NCBI GenBank assembly: GCA_030035585.1
Contig: CM057471.1
Span: forward strand, 93,249,819 to 93,313,818
DNA: 64,000 nt
DNA from: Dugong dugon
Taxonomy: Eukaryota; Chordata; Mammalia; Sirenia; Dugongidae
Reading direction: 5' to 3'
The notes under the pieces are model-generated. The model was given only the letters and a program-made list of their open reading frames with translations. It was not told the DNA's origin and made no database searches. Of the stretch, positions 34,664 through 45,605 are shown piece after piece (position 1 is the first letter of the stretch; the number at the start of each line of letters is the position of its first letter). The position numbers and the translations under genes were made by a program.

Positions 34664-35254
34664 TGTTATGGACTGAATTGTGTCCCAGAAGAACATATAT
34701 TGAAGTCCTAACCCCTGTACCTATGACTATGGTCCTCTTTGGAAATACAGTTTTTCTTTAGTTATGTTAATGAGGTTGTACCAGAGTAGGGTGAATGCTA
34801 AACCTAATCCTTCTGAATAATCAAAAAAAAAAAAAAAAAAAAAAAAACCCATTGCCGTGGAGTCGATTCCGACTCAGCGACCCTATAGAACAGAGTAGAA
34901 TTGCCCCATAGGATTTCCAAGGAGTGGCTGGTGGATTCAACTGCCAACCTTTTGGTTAGCAGCCGAGCCTTAACCACTGCGTCACCAGGCCTCCAATCTT
35001 ATAAAGGGGAGAATAGACATGGAGAGAAATACACACAGGTGGAAGACACCAAGTGAGGATCATCTATAAGCCAAGGAATATCAAGAAATGCCTCGGGCTA
35101 CATAAGCTGAGACATGGATCTCCTCCTAGAGCCAACAGAGAGAGAGAGAGAGCTTAGAACTGCCAATACCCTGAATTCATACCTCTGGGCTCCAAAACTG
35201 TGAGGAAATAAATGTTTGTTATTTTTGCTATGGCAGCACTAACAAACTAAAACA
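34664..35254 (+). mobile_element. Solo LTR, MLT-type, split by an AfroSINE
   Basis: Begins tgttatggactgaattgtgtcccag and ends gctatggcagcactaacaaactaaaaca, with gaggaaataaatg (aataaa) near the end. Flanks gtgtc / gtgcc give a 4/5 target duplication. A different subfamily from 14249-14754. No proviral interior. Confidence 0.75.
34823..34994 (-). repeat. AfroSINE with long tail inside the LTR
   Basis: Reverse copy. On the plus strand a 25-A run (34823-34847) precedes cccattgccgtggagtcg, so in sense direction the SINE ends in ...gggT25. The head ends at caccaggcctcc. The short repeat aatc on both sides is too small to be a sure target duplication. Confidence 0.88.
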
Positions 35255-35345
35255 GTGCCTCTGGGTAAATCCCTCACCTCTCTGGACCTCAGTTTCTCAA
35301 GAATTTGGATGACATTATAACTAAGGTGCTCTTTAGCCCTACAGT
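35255..35345 (+). repeat. MIR fragment
   Basis: 'gtaaatccctcacctctctggacctcagtttctcaag' is the MIR core. Confidence 0.6.
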
Positions 35346-35403
35346 CTATAGTTCTGCACTACATTCTAAGCAGTGTTTGGGGAGATTTATGGAATATGTT
35401 GGA

Positions 35404-35610
35404 GGAGCCCTGATGGTGCAGTGTTTAAGTGCTCGAATGTTAACCAAAAGGTTGATGGTTCGAACCCACCAGCTACTCTGAGGGAGAGAGATGTGGCAGT
35501 CTGCTTTGGTAAAGATTACAGCCTTGGAAACCCTATGGAGCAGTTCTACTCTGTCCTATAGGGTCACTATGAGTAAGAATCAATTTGACAGCAATGGGCT
35601 TGGTGTTTTG
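35404..35610 (+). repeat. AfroSINE, long form
   Basis: Forward copy ggagccctgatggtgcagtg...ggttcgaacccacc, with the long-form insert gatgtggcagtctgctttggtaaagattacagcc, then ctctgtcctatagggtcactatgag and tail gacagcaatgggcttgg. Confidence 0.88.
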
Positions 35611-35689
35611 GTTTTATGGGATATATACGCTTTGAATTAAAAACAGAATTTATTTCTGAGAGGCACATTTGCCTCCTTGTTTGGTACAT

Positions 35690-36030
35690 CTGCCTCACCT
35701 AACAGCATTAGTTAACACTGCTTGAAAACCTACTCTGTGCAGGCACTGCACTGTTTTGTTGTTAGTTGCCATTGAGTCACAACTGACTCAATGGCAACTG
35801 CATGTGTGTGGAGTAGAACTGCTCCATAGTTTTTTCAAGTCTGTGATCTTTCAGAAGCAGATCACCAGGCCTGTCTTCCAAGGCACCTCTGGGTGGGTTT
35901 GAACCTCCAATCATTTGGCCAATAGTTGAGCACTTAACTGTTTGCACACCCAGGGACTTCCAGGTATTGCATTAAACATCTTAAATGCATTATCTTATTT
36001 AATTGTTACAAAACTATTATGATTACTTTT
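35690..36030 (-). repeat. MIR, reverse, split by an AfroSINE
   Basis: Left 'gaaaacctactctgtgcaggcactgcac' and right 'ggtattgcattaaacatcttaaatgcattatcttatttaattgttac' are successive parts of a reversed MIR. Confidence 0.6.
35757..35960 (-). repeat. AfroSINE, second type, inside MIR
   Basis: Reverse copy tgttgttagttgccattgagtc...agatcaccaggcctgtcttcc...cacacccagggacttcc. Flanks aggcactgcac / aggtattgcat look like an aged target duplication. Confidence 0.87.
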
Positions 36031-36154
36031 TTATACCGCCCCATAGTCACTTCAACCATCTTTCAAACTAAATAAATCTGACTTTAAAACATCATGCTCT
36101 TAACTGCCATGCCATACCTAGGATACTTTTGGCAGAAACAGCAGAGAAACTAGT

Positions 36155-36570
36155 TTATCAGTCAGAGTTGGCTATGGTATGCTGCAGAAACAAAAGGTCC
36201 ATAGTCTTCTGGGCTTAAAACAACAAGGTGTATTTCCCATTCATGTTACATGTCCATCTGAGATCATCAGGGGTCTCTGCTCTGTGTTGTTCTCTGTACA
36301 GGACCCAGGCTAACGGAGCTACCACCATCAAGAGTGTTGCCTCAGTGCAGTGCCAGAAGAAAAGAGAGATCATGGCCGATTGCACACTGGCTCCTAAAGC
36401 TCCAGCCTGAAGAGGCCACTCCACTTCTGCTCACATTCCATTGGCCAACTCAAGTCACATAACTATACCTACCTCCAGCAAGACAGGAAGTAATACCGTA
36501 CAATGAACCAGGAAGCAGAACAAGAACACTTGGTGAAAAGCACTAGTGATTACCACACCAAGGTATTCTT
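36155..36570 (-). mobile_element. Ancient MLT-like LTR or related repeat
   Basis: 'gttggctatggtatgctgcagaaac...cttctgggcttaaaacaacaagg...tgctcacattccattggcc...agtcacataac...aagcactagtgattaccacac' resembles a common mammalian LTR-type repeat, also seen at 41638-42015. Subfamily uncertain; the 60-69 codon frames inside are chance. Confidence 0.45.
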
Positions 36571-36884
36571 AGAACAAAAGATCTAAAGTCCCTCTCTAGC
36601 TTTCAAATTATCTGAGTTCCCATTACTTCTAAGCAAAATCTCCTTGGATTAGATGATTATGCATTTTGATTATGATTCTTTAATGCTTCATTACAGCTTT
36701 GGTTAACAATCATCTTACTAGCTTATCTCTGTTAAAAAGTTTCTTTTTCTTCCAAATACGAAAGTAGAACGATATGAATATGATACTCCAAATCTAGATA
36801 TATCCATCCTATCTATCAGGCAGGCTTAGCTGTATCTACTGTACTTCTAAGAGATGACAGCTCAGTGAAGGAAAAGGTGTGTTT
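36571..36884. other. Unassigned intergenic DNA
   Basis: Nothing recognised. Confidence 0.5.
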
Positions 36885-37380
36885 ACCCCAGGAAAGTGCG
36901 TCTTTATGACACCGATCTGCTCTGATGAATCCACTAATGTGAAATTTCTGACCCAATAGGCAGTGATTGCACAGCTCTGAGACGCCTTTCATTATTCATG
37001 AAATATGTGCTGCATGGTGTCAGTGCTCTTCCTGAAGACTCGCTGCCAAGCAATTACTCATTCCCATCACTTAGTTTTTTTAGTATTATTATTTTTCAGT
37101 GGGTGTCTGTATATTCAGCACACTTCAAGAAGCAAAGCACAGTCCCAGAATGAAAATGATGCTTGTCTTGTTTGATTTTAAATAGAAAAGCACTTTCAAG
37201 TCCTTAAAAATTGATGTTGTTTTAAACTTTACAACAAGCAATAGGGGAAACTGGTAGCTGCAGAAATAAATGGAGAGCAATCAGGAGCATTTTCACCGTT
37301 AGATGTTTTTGCTACCCAAGAGCTGCCGGGAGGACTATCTTCTACGCCCTGATTTATTTCTCCGACTCCCCCTAGGAGCC
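36885..37380. promoter_or_regulatory. Candidate conserved non-coding element
   Basis: Repeat-free, high-complexity block with 'gacgcctttcattattcatgaaatatgtgctgc', 'gccaagcaattactcattccc' and several ATTA/TAAT cores. Enhancer-like in style; inference only. Positions 37152-37197 have a similar copy at 38139-38186. Confidence 0.35.
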
Positions 37381-37965
37381 CTTAAGAGGAGCAATGAACC
37401 AGAAATGACAACAGAGCTTTGGCTGCAGTCCTTTGCCAGAGGTTCCTAGGAGTACTTATGCATAGTGATCCATACTTGGAAAAGGGACAGGCTCCAAGAA
37501 CTATGTCCCCTTCGCAGCACAACCTTGGCTTGTTAAAGTCCTTGCAGATATAAAGTCTGACGTGAAAGTATGGTTGTCTTTTGCTTCTGTGTGATATCAT
37601 TTGTACAGAGTGCTTGTATTCCTGTGAGGAACATTCCAACCCCAGAAGTTTTGAAACTGATAAAGCTTTAGGGGCATAGCAGAGGGTAAGGAATGCCCAG
37701 GGGCAGTCTCTAAGTTGCACCCCTCCCCACCAGTTTCAAGATGAATAGATGCAGAACTGCCTTTTACCTCTTGACTGGCTGCTTCAGTCAAGGTGCCATG
37801 CATATTCATGGCGCCTAGGGATGTCATATCACACCCTGTATGGCGCCGCCACCGTGGACTTGCACCTGGGGGCAAGTGCCCCCTCTCCTCCCACCTCACT
37901 ATGCCTCTGTGAAACTTTATTAAACAAAGAATCCTCAACCCTAGAGTCAAATCATCCTCTGTGGG
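37381..37965. other. Unassigned DNA with chance frames
   Basis: Two overlapping minus frames (37382-37720, 112 codons; 37597-37992, 131 codons) and a plus frame (37749-38075) occupy the same DNA. None has a domain or family match that I know. Confidence 0.45.
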
Positions 37966-37969
37966 TAAA

Positions 37970-38745
37970 ATCATGTCATATCCTATGGTCAATTATAATA
38001 ATAGCCCCAGTTCTTCACCGTCCCTGTATTCATCTTTTATCATGTGAATTTGCAGTTCCTCTCATTAAAAGGTAGAGTCTATTTCTCCATCTCTTGACTG
38101 TGAACTGGTCTTTTGACTTGCTTGGCCAATAGAAAGAAAAATGACACTTGTCTTATTTAATTTTAAAGAGAAAAGCACTATTCAGAGAGTTTGAAAGCGG
38201 GAGAGGGACTTTAGATTTTTTGTCCTAAAAATACCTTGGTGTGGTAGTGCTTTTCATCAAATGTTCCTGTCCTCCTTCCTAGTTCATTATAGGGTTTTAC
38301 TTCTTGTCCTGCAGGGTTAGGTATAATCATGTGAGTTGAATTTGTCAATGAAATGTGAGCAGAAGTGATGTGGTCTCTTCTGGTTGGAGCTTTGGAAGTG
38401 ATGGTGTACCGGTTTTGAGCCTGTACCTCCAAATTCCTTGCATGTAGCCACTTGACTTCTCTTGAACCCCTATCATTGCCATGAGAACACACCAGGGCCA
38501 GCCTGTTGGAAGACAACAAGAACAGATCTATGCTACACTAGTTGTTCTAACCAAGGCCAGATAGACTGGCTGACAGTCAGCTGGCCCTAGATACATGCGT
38601 GAGCCCGGCCGAGATCAGCAGAGCCACTTAGCCAAATGCCAGCTGACCCTAGACACATGAGCAATATATGTCTATTATTGTTTGCCACTAAGGTTATGTG
38701 AATATCACACAGTGTCACACAAATAACTGACTCATATCCCAACAA
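37970..38745 (+). mobile_element. MLT1-type LTR remains
   Basis: 'tccatctcttgactgtgaactggtcttttgacttgcttggccaatag', 'tgaaatgtgagcagaagtgatgtgg', 'gttttgagcctgtacctccaaattccttgc', 'tgccatgagaacacaccagggccagcctgttgg' and the end 'agcaatatatgtctattattgtttgccactaagg' follow the MLT1 LTR order. There appear to be two overlapping copies or an internal insertion at about 38139-38270. Confidence 0.65.
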
Positions 38746-39718
38746 GAAACTATGACTTTCCACATCACTCCCACACTCACCTTGATATATTTTGTTTACT
38801 CTGGTCTTCTACTTTTCTTCAGTTTCTTTACTTTATTCCACATATTATTATGAAGTACGTAGAATCATACTACACACAAGGGGAATACGGAAACCAGTGA
38901 ATCAGAGAACTTTCTCTCATGGAGCTCTCATTCTAACACAGCAGTTCTCAATATTTTTTATCTTGACTCACTTAATGGATGGCATTAATATATGCAACAC
39001 ACTCTCATGAGCAAACTTGGAGTTATGGACAATTTCTGGTACATTTGCTCTTTCTCTACCTATGTTTCCTATACCTAAGAAATTGCACATGCATGTTAGT
39101 GAGTGAAAGCCACATTAAAGAGTTTGAAACCTATCATAGATGACACCCTGAGTGGTTTTCATGTTGTTACTTCCCTACTAGTTACAAATTACTTGCAACA
39201 CACTGCACTGCTGATTGCTACATCCTGGGTTTTGATGACCCAGGTGAGAGCAACTGGCTGAGAGAAAGGAGAGTGCTGACATCCAAAGTATTAACTGCAA
39301 TCCAAAGCAGACTGAAAGAACGACTTAGCAGAAATACTAGCAATGGGCTCTGGAAGGACTCAGAAAGAGGTACAGCACATTCCATATGGGGAAAATGGGG
39401 AGGCTTCCATAAGACTTGACATCTGAACTACACCCAAGGTTTTGACAGAGATTGAATCACTTCATTACTAAGAGGGCAATCTTCAGCCCAGCTTCTCCAA
39501 ATTCAGGTGTCCCCCAATCCTTTTCCTAGGCTCAGTGGAGGCTGAAATTGCAATCAGAACAAAGAAAGCGCATCTTACTGCCACACTTAAGACAGGCGAT
39601 TGGAAGGTAACACGTCAGAATCCAGAGCTCTGAGCACAGCTTCTTTGACTCTGCTGCCCTGTCTCAGTAAAAGCATTTATCTTCATCATTTGCATTTTTG
39701 GAAAAAAAGAATGAGTAA
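38746..39718. other. Unassigned intergenic DNA
   Basis: No gene or confident repeat. Confidence 0.5.
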
Positions 39719-39728
39719 GTGCCTTACT

Positions 39729-39951
39729 GGAGTCCCTGAGTGGTGCAAATGGTTAAGGTGCTTGGCTGCTAACCAAAGTTTGTAGGTTTGAGTCCACCCA
39801 GAGGCACCTTGGAAGAAAGTCCTCACGATCTACTTCTGAAAAATCAGCCACTGAAAACCCTGTGGAGTACAGTTCTACTCTGACACACATGGGGTCGCCA
39901 TGAGTCGGAGTCAACTCAATGAGTCGAAGTCGACTCAACGGCAAGGTAGTT
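39729..39951 (+). repeat. AfroSINE, second type, with duplicated tail
   Basis: Forward copy ggagtccctgagtggtgcaaatggttaag...cacgatctacttctgaaaaatcagcc...ctctgacacacatggggtcgcc. Its tail holds two tandem copies of the end motif (gagtcggagtcaactcaat, then gagtcgaagtcgactcaac). Target duplication gtgccttact / gtgtcttact (39719-39728, 39952-39961). Confidence 0.93.
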
Positions 39952-39989
39952 GTGTCTTACTTGAAAAGTGTAGGAGTTTCTGCCAGTAC

Positions 39990-40400
39990 TTTTCTTCCTG
40001 CCCTGTTCACTTGTGGCTCCCACTGGCTAGACTTTCACCTGCCAGCACATCCATGACCTTGCCTGGGCCTTTATCTTACCAGTAGAGGGCACTTTGCCAG
40101 CCAGATGGCATATCTGAAGTGCTGCCAAAGAAACAGGAACAGGCTTCAACCAATCACTGGTGAGTATCAGTGTATAAATACTCCGGCTCCCTCACCAACC
40201 TAGTTTGGATTAACTCTAAGAGGCACGTTCCACATTGGCTCTCAGAGTTTCCCCAGAGGCCTTAAACCCCCACAGTGGCAGTTGGTTCAATAACAAATTT
40301 TTGGCTGTTTTTTCCTTGTTATCTCACTTCCCTACTCCTCTTACTTCACCTTCCAAATAAGCACTTGAATCTTTGTTTCAGGGTCTGCTCCCCAAATGAA
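39990..40400 (+). mobile_element. LTR-like element, forward
   Basis: Has promoter-like 'gtgtataaatactccggctccctc' and a later 'ccaaataagcacttgaatctttgtttcagggtctgctccc'. The same terminal motif in reverse is at 50847-50910, so the two appear to be copies of one LTR family. Family name not determined. Confidence 0.5.
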
Positions 40401-41637
40401 GACAAAGAACACAAGTGGCATAATAGAAGGGCAATCTAGATTTCTAGAACTGGAAGAGGAAATGAGCCTCAGGAAGACTAATAGTCAGGCCAGGTCCACC
40501 TGCTCTCTATCATCTGGTTAATGGCTGAGCTGGGGCAAAACGTGGGTTTCTTCTCCCTGGGTGAATGTTCTTTCCACTTTATTGAGTGTCTGATGACTGT
40601 TAGAAGTACCTTCTGACCTTGGCTTCTGAATCCTGCCTGCCAGTCTAAAGGAAGGATTTATCAACACCTTCCCTCCCACTCCTGTTTCTGAGGACTGCAT
40701 CACAGTAGTCAAGCTGCTCTTTACAGACAGAGGCCTTAGGACTCCATGGGATTCTATTTTAAAGAAAACTCCTTCTCTGTCTACCTATGTCTGTCCTAGT
40801 AAAATGTGGTCATTCGATTTCACTCTTCTACACAGTTTTCCCCAGTGGCTTCCCCATAATGTGATGGCACAGGAATGGGAAACAGTTCCTCACTGAGAGT
40901 AGGTGTTGCAATAAGATTAATAACGTTCTAACAGAACAGCATTGCATAGCAAAGAAAGCTTCTAAAGGCTCTTCATTTCACATAGATTGAGAAAAGGGGC
41001 CTTCACTGGTAGATAAGGAAGTTATATGGAGCCTTTGCTAGCCCTTGCTAGGAAAATCACAATGCAGACTTTTAAGGTTTTTGAGCAAAGCTAGGCTCTG
41101 TAGTTGACTATCATTTTGAGAAACAACTGCTGGTTGTGTAAAAATAAGTAACTCCACCTTAGCTGTACACATCATGGTTTAATCTTCTAGGCAATGAGGA
41201 GCTATAGTGGAGTTTGAAGTTAACTGTTCAAGTCTGAGGTTGGAATTAATAACAAAACATTTTGATAACAGTGTGAAAAGAGAAAAACTCCAAAGACATG
41301 GAAACCAACTAGGAAGCTACTGTAGCAATCTAGGCAAAGAAATAATAGTGATATGACTTAAGAAACCAGCATGAAGAGCCAAAAATTATGTTGGAGAAGC
41401 TAATGAGACCATCACACCAGCATAGTTGGAAACTTATTTGTTTAACCAAAAGTTTTCATTGGAGAAGAACAAAGACGTATTTACCTTACTCTTAGCCAAG
41501 CGTGATGTGAGATTTACAATCCTGTGAACTTGTTAATAACAGATTTCTTCCTATCTGTCTCACAAAGCAACTTGATGATACAAGGGATCCTATGATAGCT
41601 ATGTCCGAATGGGGCTGGGGAGCATTGATTGGGTTGG
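40401..41637. other. Unassigned intergenic DNA
   Basis: No gene; a MIR-like hint near 40440-40520 is too weak to call separately. Confidence 0.45.
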
Positions 41638-42015
41638 TGTACTGATCAGCATAGGCTAGGTTGTGCTGTAGTAACAAGTAACCCCACAATCTCAGTAATT
41701 TAAAACCACAAGGTTAATTTCTCACTCACATTATATGCCCATCATAGCTTAGCTGGGACACTGTTCTGTATCCACTCACTCTAAGACCACAATGAAAGAG
41801 AGGCCACCATTTACCATCTGCTACCATTTGCCTTTTACTGTAGTAGAGGGAAAGAAATAGTGACAAATCACATACCAGCTTTCAAATTATCTGTCTTAAA
41901 GTGGAACACACCACTTCTGCTTGCATTTCACTGGCCAAAGTGGGTCTCATGGTCACACCCAGCTTCAAGGGGACAGAGAAGTGCAATCCTACTACATGGC
42001 CAGTTGGAGAACCAG
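41638..42015 (-). mobile_element. Ancient LTR-like repeat, reverse
   Basis: 'ggctaggttgtgctgtagtaacaagtaaccccacaatctcagtaatttaaaaccac' through 'cttgcatttcactggccaaagtggg' and 'cacccagcttcaaggggacagagaagtgcaatcctac'. Same repeat type as 36155-36570. Confidence 0.5.
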
Positions 42016-42017
42016 AA

Positions 42018-42485
42018 CACTTCCAGCAAATGTCTTCATCTCCTAGGGTAACCATAACAAAATACCACAAAGTGGATGGCTTAGAGAATGGGAACTTATT
42101 GATTCACAGTTCTGGGGGCTAGATGTCCAAATTAGGGTATTGGTTGTGTTGATTCCTTCTGAGGTTCTGAGAGAAAAAATGTTCCATGCCTCTCTCCCAA
42201 CTTCCAGTGGCTCCTGGCAATCCTTGGCATTCCTTGGCTTTGCAGCTGCCTCTTCTTCGTCACACAGTCGTTCTTCCTTTATCTAACTCCTATCTCCATG
42301 TCTGTTGTCCTCTTTCATAGGACAAGACTCAGATAGACTTAGGACCCACCCTACTCCTATATGACCTCATGTCAACTGACAATATCTTTAAAGACCCTAT
42401 TTCCAAACAAGGTCACCTTCACAGGTACCAGGGGTTAGGACTTCAACAACTCTTTCTGGGGAGCCACAATTCAATCCATTACAGT
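42018..42485 (-). mobile_element. MLT-type (MaLR) LTR, reverse
   Basis: Begins 'tcctagggtaaccataacaaaataccacaaag', contains 'attcacagttctgggggctagatgtcc', 'ctcctggcaatccttggcattccttggc' and 'aaagaccctatttccaaacaaggtcacc', and ends 'gggagccacaattcaatccattacag'. This is the reverse complement of the MaLR LTR plan. Confidence 0.7.
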
Positions 42486-43290
42486 GAACACTCTAATGTC
42501 TACCTCACTGGTTACGACTCCATCGCTAGCAGGGTTATCTTGGAGCCTTGAGTCTCATGAATTACCCAGAGATGAAAGTAAAAACCCACCCACAGCAAAG
42601 AGTGATGCTATTAATTCTCACAAACTTGGTTAGGAAGCTCTAAGGTCTTAGCTATTTATAGTTCAAACACTCAAGACATTTCCTGACAGATTATGGATGT
42701 GGGGTACAGTAATAGCCTTAGCAGAATTTCCGTTCTGGTTTCTCTCTTGTCAAGAATCTTCCCTGCGGTCTACCTAGGGCCTCCCAAGCTGTTCCTGGGC
42801 TTGCTTTTTACCTTCTGCCCTGCTGTGCACAGTGGCTATTAAGCAGCTGTCCTCTACCACTGCAGAGGAGGCTGCACATCCACAAGGCATTGTTAGCGCA
42901 GCGGCATGTGCTGGTAGAGCATGTGGGAAGCAGGCTGGGTGGAAAAAGGGATACTTAATTGAATTAGAAGCACACTCTGGATATATTGGTCTGAAAGTTT
43001 TATAGCCCTTTCTCTGTTTTCAAGATAAATCTGTCTACTTTCACATGATCTGCTAGCATTTGGGATTTATTCTCCACATCTTCTACTAAATCCAGTAGCC
43101 AGCTCTCATCCCTTTAAATTCTCACACTCTGTAAACTGAAGAAAAGAAGCTGTTTAGCAATAGTACTACAGTCCTCACCACAAAAGGACAAGAGAAGTCA
43201 TGCTGAGAATGAATAAGAACAGGCTCCACCTTGCTGTGAACCTGCCAACCCTCTAGGCAAGAGCTCCCACTTTCCTGTTATAAGAAGCCC
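42486..43290. other. Unassigned intergenic DNA
   Basis: No repeat or gene recognised. Confidence 0.5.
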
Positions 43291-43294
43291 GAGT

Positions 43295-43430
43295 GCTTGT
43301 TAAAATACAGATCACCTGGCCTCTCCTGGGGAAAATCTTAATCAGTTAATCTGCATGGGGCCCAGGAATCTGCTTTTAAAAAACCTTTGAGATGAGTCAT
43401 AGTCAAGAAAGTTTGGGAAACCCTATGCAG
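43295..43430. mobile_element. MER5A-like hAT MITE fragment
   Basis: 'gcttgttaaaatacagatcacctgg...taatctgcatggggcccaggaatctgcttttaaa...agaaagtttgggaaacc' fits the MER5A middle and end. Confidence 0.6.
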
Positions 43431-43499
43431 TGCATGACCCCTTCCTCTTACAGTACTTGGATGTCTCAGATGCTCAGATTTTTTACTTTCAACTTCACC

Positions 43500-43735
43500 A
43501 AAGCTTCAAGGCTGGAGAATGATACCATGAAACCTTCCTCGAATAACCTCAACCCAATCTGCTCTCTCCTATAACGAAATTCTCCGCCTTTAAGTAGGCT
43601 AAATTAGTGTACTTTCATACGTTTTTATGTATCATTGCGCTATTGTTTCCAGCTGTTTCACTATGTATGTTTAGCTTCCCCCTAAAAGTGTAAATTCCCT
43701 AAAATCAGGGCTAGTGGTCTCCACTGTCTTTGTCT
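43500..43735 (+). repeat. Possible L2 fragment
   Basis: 'aaaagtgtaaattccctaaaatcagggctagtggtctccactgtctttg' resembles L2 3' ends. Weak. Confidence 0.35.
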
Positions 43736-43765
43736 TCTTTCCCCTTCTCCTATATCTGCTGCTAC

Positions 43766-43769
<4 letters not shown>

Positions 43770-43825
<56 letters not shown>
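43770..43825. repeat. (CA)n microsatellite
   Basis: About 55 bp of CA repeat, just upstream of an AfroSINE. Confidence 0.97.
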
Positions 43826-43827
<2 letters not shown>

Positions 43828-43844
43828 ACGTATGTATATATATT

Positions 43845-44040
43845 CCTTGGGTGTTAAACAAACTGGTTAATGCACTCGGCTGCTAACTGAAAGGTAGGTG
43901 GTTCAAGTCCACCCAGAGGCCTGGAAAGAAAGGCTTGGTGATCTACTTTTGAAAAATCAGCCATTGAAAACCCTATGGAACACAGCTATTCTGACACACA
44001 TAGGGTTACCATGAGTCAGAATTGACTCCATGGCAACTGG
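43845..44040 (+). repeat. AfroSINE, second type
   Basis: Forward copy ccttgggtgttaaacaaactggttaatgc...gtggttcaagtccaccc...ctacttttgaaaaatcagcc...ctctggcaactgg in degraded form, followed by A15. It lies between two microsatellites. Confidence 0.87.
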
Positions 44041-44063
44041 AAAAAAAAAAAAAAAGATATATA

Positions 44064-44103
<40 letters not shown>

Positions 44104-44105
44104 AA
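44041..44105. repeat. A-run, (GT)n and (AT)n compound microsatellite
   Basis: A15 then atatatgtgtgt...gtatatat, directly after the SINE tail. The SINE tail probably seeded it. TA-rich DNA continues to about 44310. Confidence 0.9.
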
Positions 44106-44320
44106 TGGATATGTACACATATTGGAATGGAGAAATATATAGTCTACATAAATAGAAAATATATGTAAGAGTTGATATATATACTTATTATAATGTATAC
44201 ATAATATATAGAAAGAATGTATATATTAGAATATGTATATATATAGTCTATATAGAGAGGACATACATATACGTGTGTGTGTGTTTATATTTATGTGTAT
44301 ATATATATATAGGCAGTACC

Positions 44321-44622
44321 TGACTTACTGCAGATTTCCGTTCCCATGACTCCATCATAAGCTGGTTATGATGTAAGTTGAATACTTCTTTTTTTTTTTT
44401 TTTTGTTTCCATTACTATTGCCTTTTATTATCAGTATCTTTATAAATCCAATCTTTTGACTATCTGCGAGTGAACATCTGAGAATAACAACATTAGCAAA
44501 TTACATGCTGTGACATTCTATGTAGTACACTTTACTAAGATGTACAAAAAAAAGAAAAAAACAGTTGTAAGTGTGGTTTGTTGTAACTTGAATACATGTA
44601 ACTCGACTACAGGACTATCTGT
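44321..44622. mobile_element. Tigger/MER2-like DNA MITE
   Basis: Begins ggcagtacctgacttactgcag and ends gtaactcgactacaggactatctg. The ends are imperfect inverted repeats around the gacttac/gtaactcg motif typical of mammalian Tigger/pogo-type MITEs. Flanked by TA-rich DNA, so the TA target is compatible but uninformative. Confidence 0.6.
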
Positions 44623-44677
44623 ATATATATTAGGATATTTATTAGAATGGATGTATATATCCTCATTAGGATGTTAA

Positions 44678-44760
44678 CTCCATGACAGCATGAATTTTGC
44701 CTCTTCTGCAGCATCTAGAACTGTGCCCAGGTATAGTAGATACTCAAATAAATGAGTATT
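44678..44760 (+). repeat. L2 3' end
   Basis: 'actccatgacagcatgaattttgcctcttctgcagcatctagaactgtgcccagg...agatactcaaataaatgagt' is the L2 terminus. Confidence 0.7.
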
Positions 44761-45605
44761 GGCTTGTGGGTCAAATGAAAAAGAAAGTTTTAAACAAGTC
44801 TGAGACCTTTCCAATGTTGCAAAGGTGTTAAACAAATGCTTATTAAATTGCTTTTTAAAATGTGAGGATCCCTTGCTACCTTCATTGTGCTATATCAGCA
44901 TTATTATTCCCATCTTTTCTTCTTCACGTCCTCTCTTCCAGCCCTTGCTGTTTCCCCTGTCTAGGCTCCACTGAAGAGCATTTTCCTAGTCTAACGGACA
45001 GAGAAACAGAAGGCCAGAGCTTAGTCCAAGAAGAGTACAGTTCTGAGTCCTACCTGCCGCAATCTCCCTTTTGATTTCGGTAACAGCAGAGCCTAGTTCT
45101 ACTTTAGGGAACCATTCTCAGCCTCTGTATAAAAGTGAGATAGACCATAGCCAGACCAATCAGCAAAGCTTTGCCTCAAAGATTGTTTCAGGAATGGGCA
45201 TATGAATAACCTTTGGGTCTAATCAGAGTTTAGGATTTTCACCGGGACTTTGGGAAACACTGGCCTTGTAATGCTGAGGTTGTTAACTGGGGAAGGTTAG
45301 AGTAGCCTGGAGTTGCTGGGGGCTGCAATGTGGAGAGAAGGAAACCAACACAGAGAACAGGCAAAGAGCTGGCCAGAGAAAGAGACAGGCATGAAGGGAG
45401 TCCTGGTGACGTCGCTGAACCATGGGACCAGGCCAGGTCATGCACTTTCTGTCTTAACTCCTGCCCACATACTGAGCACTGACCCGTAAGGCTCAACCCT
45501 GGTTAGATTCCGCCCTCAGGGCAGGCTGGGTAAAGCAGCCAGGAGATTTCTTGACAGAGAATGCGCTGCCTATGTGCTCTCCTCGCCTGTGGCTAAGTTA
45601 ACTAC
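44761..45605. other. Unassigned intergenic DNA
   Basis: No gene. Short frames at 44862-45074 and 45239-45496 lack any known domain. Confidence 0.5.
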
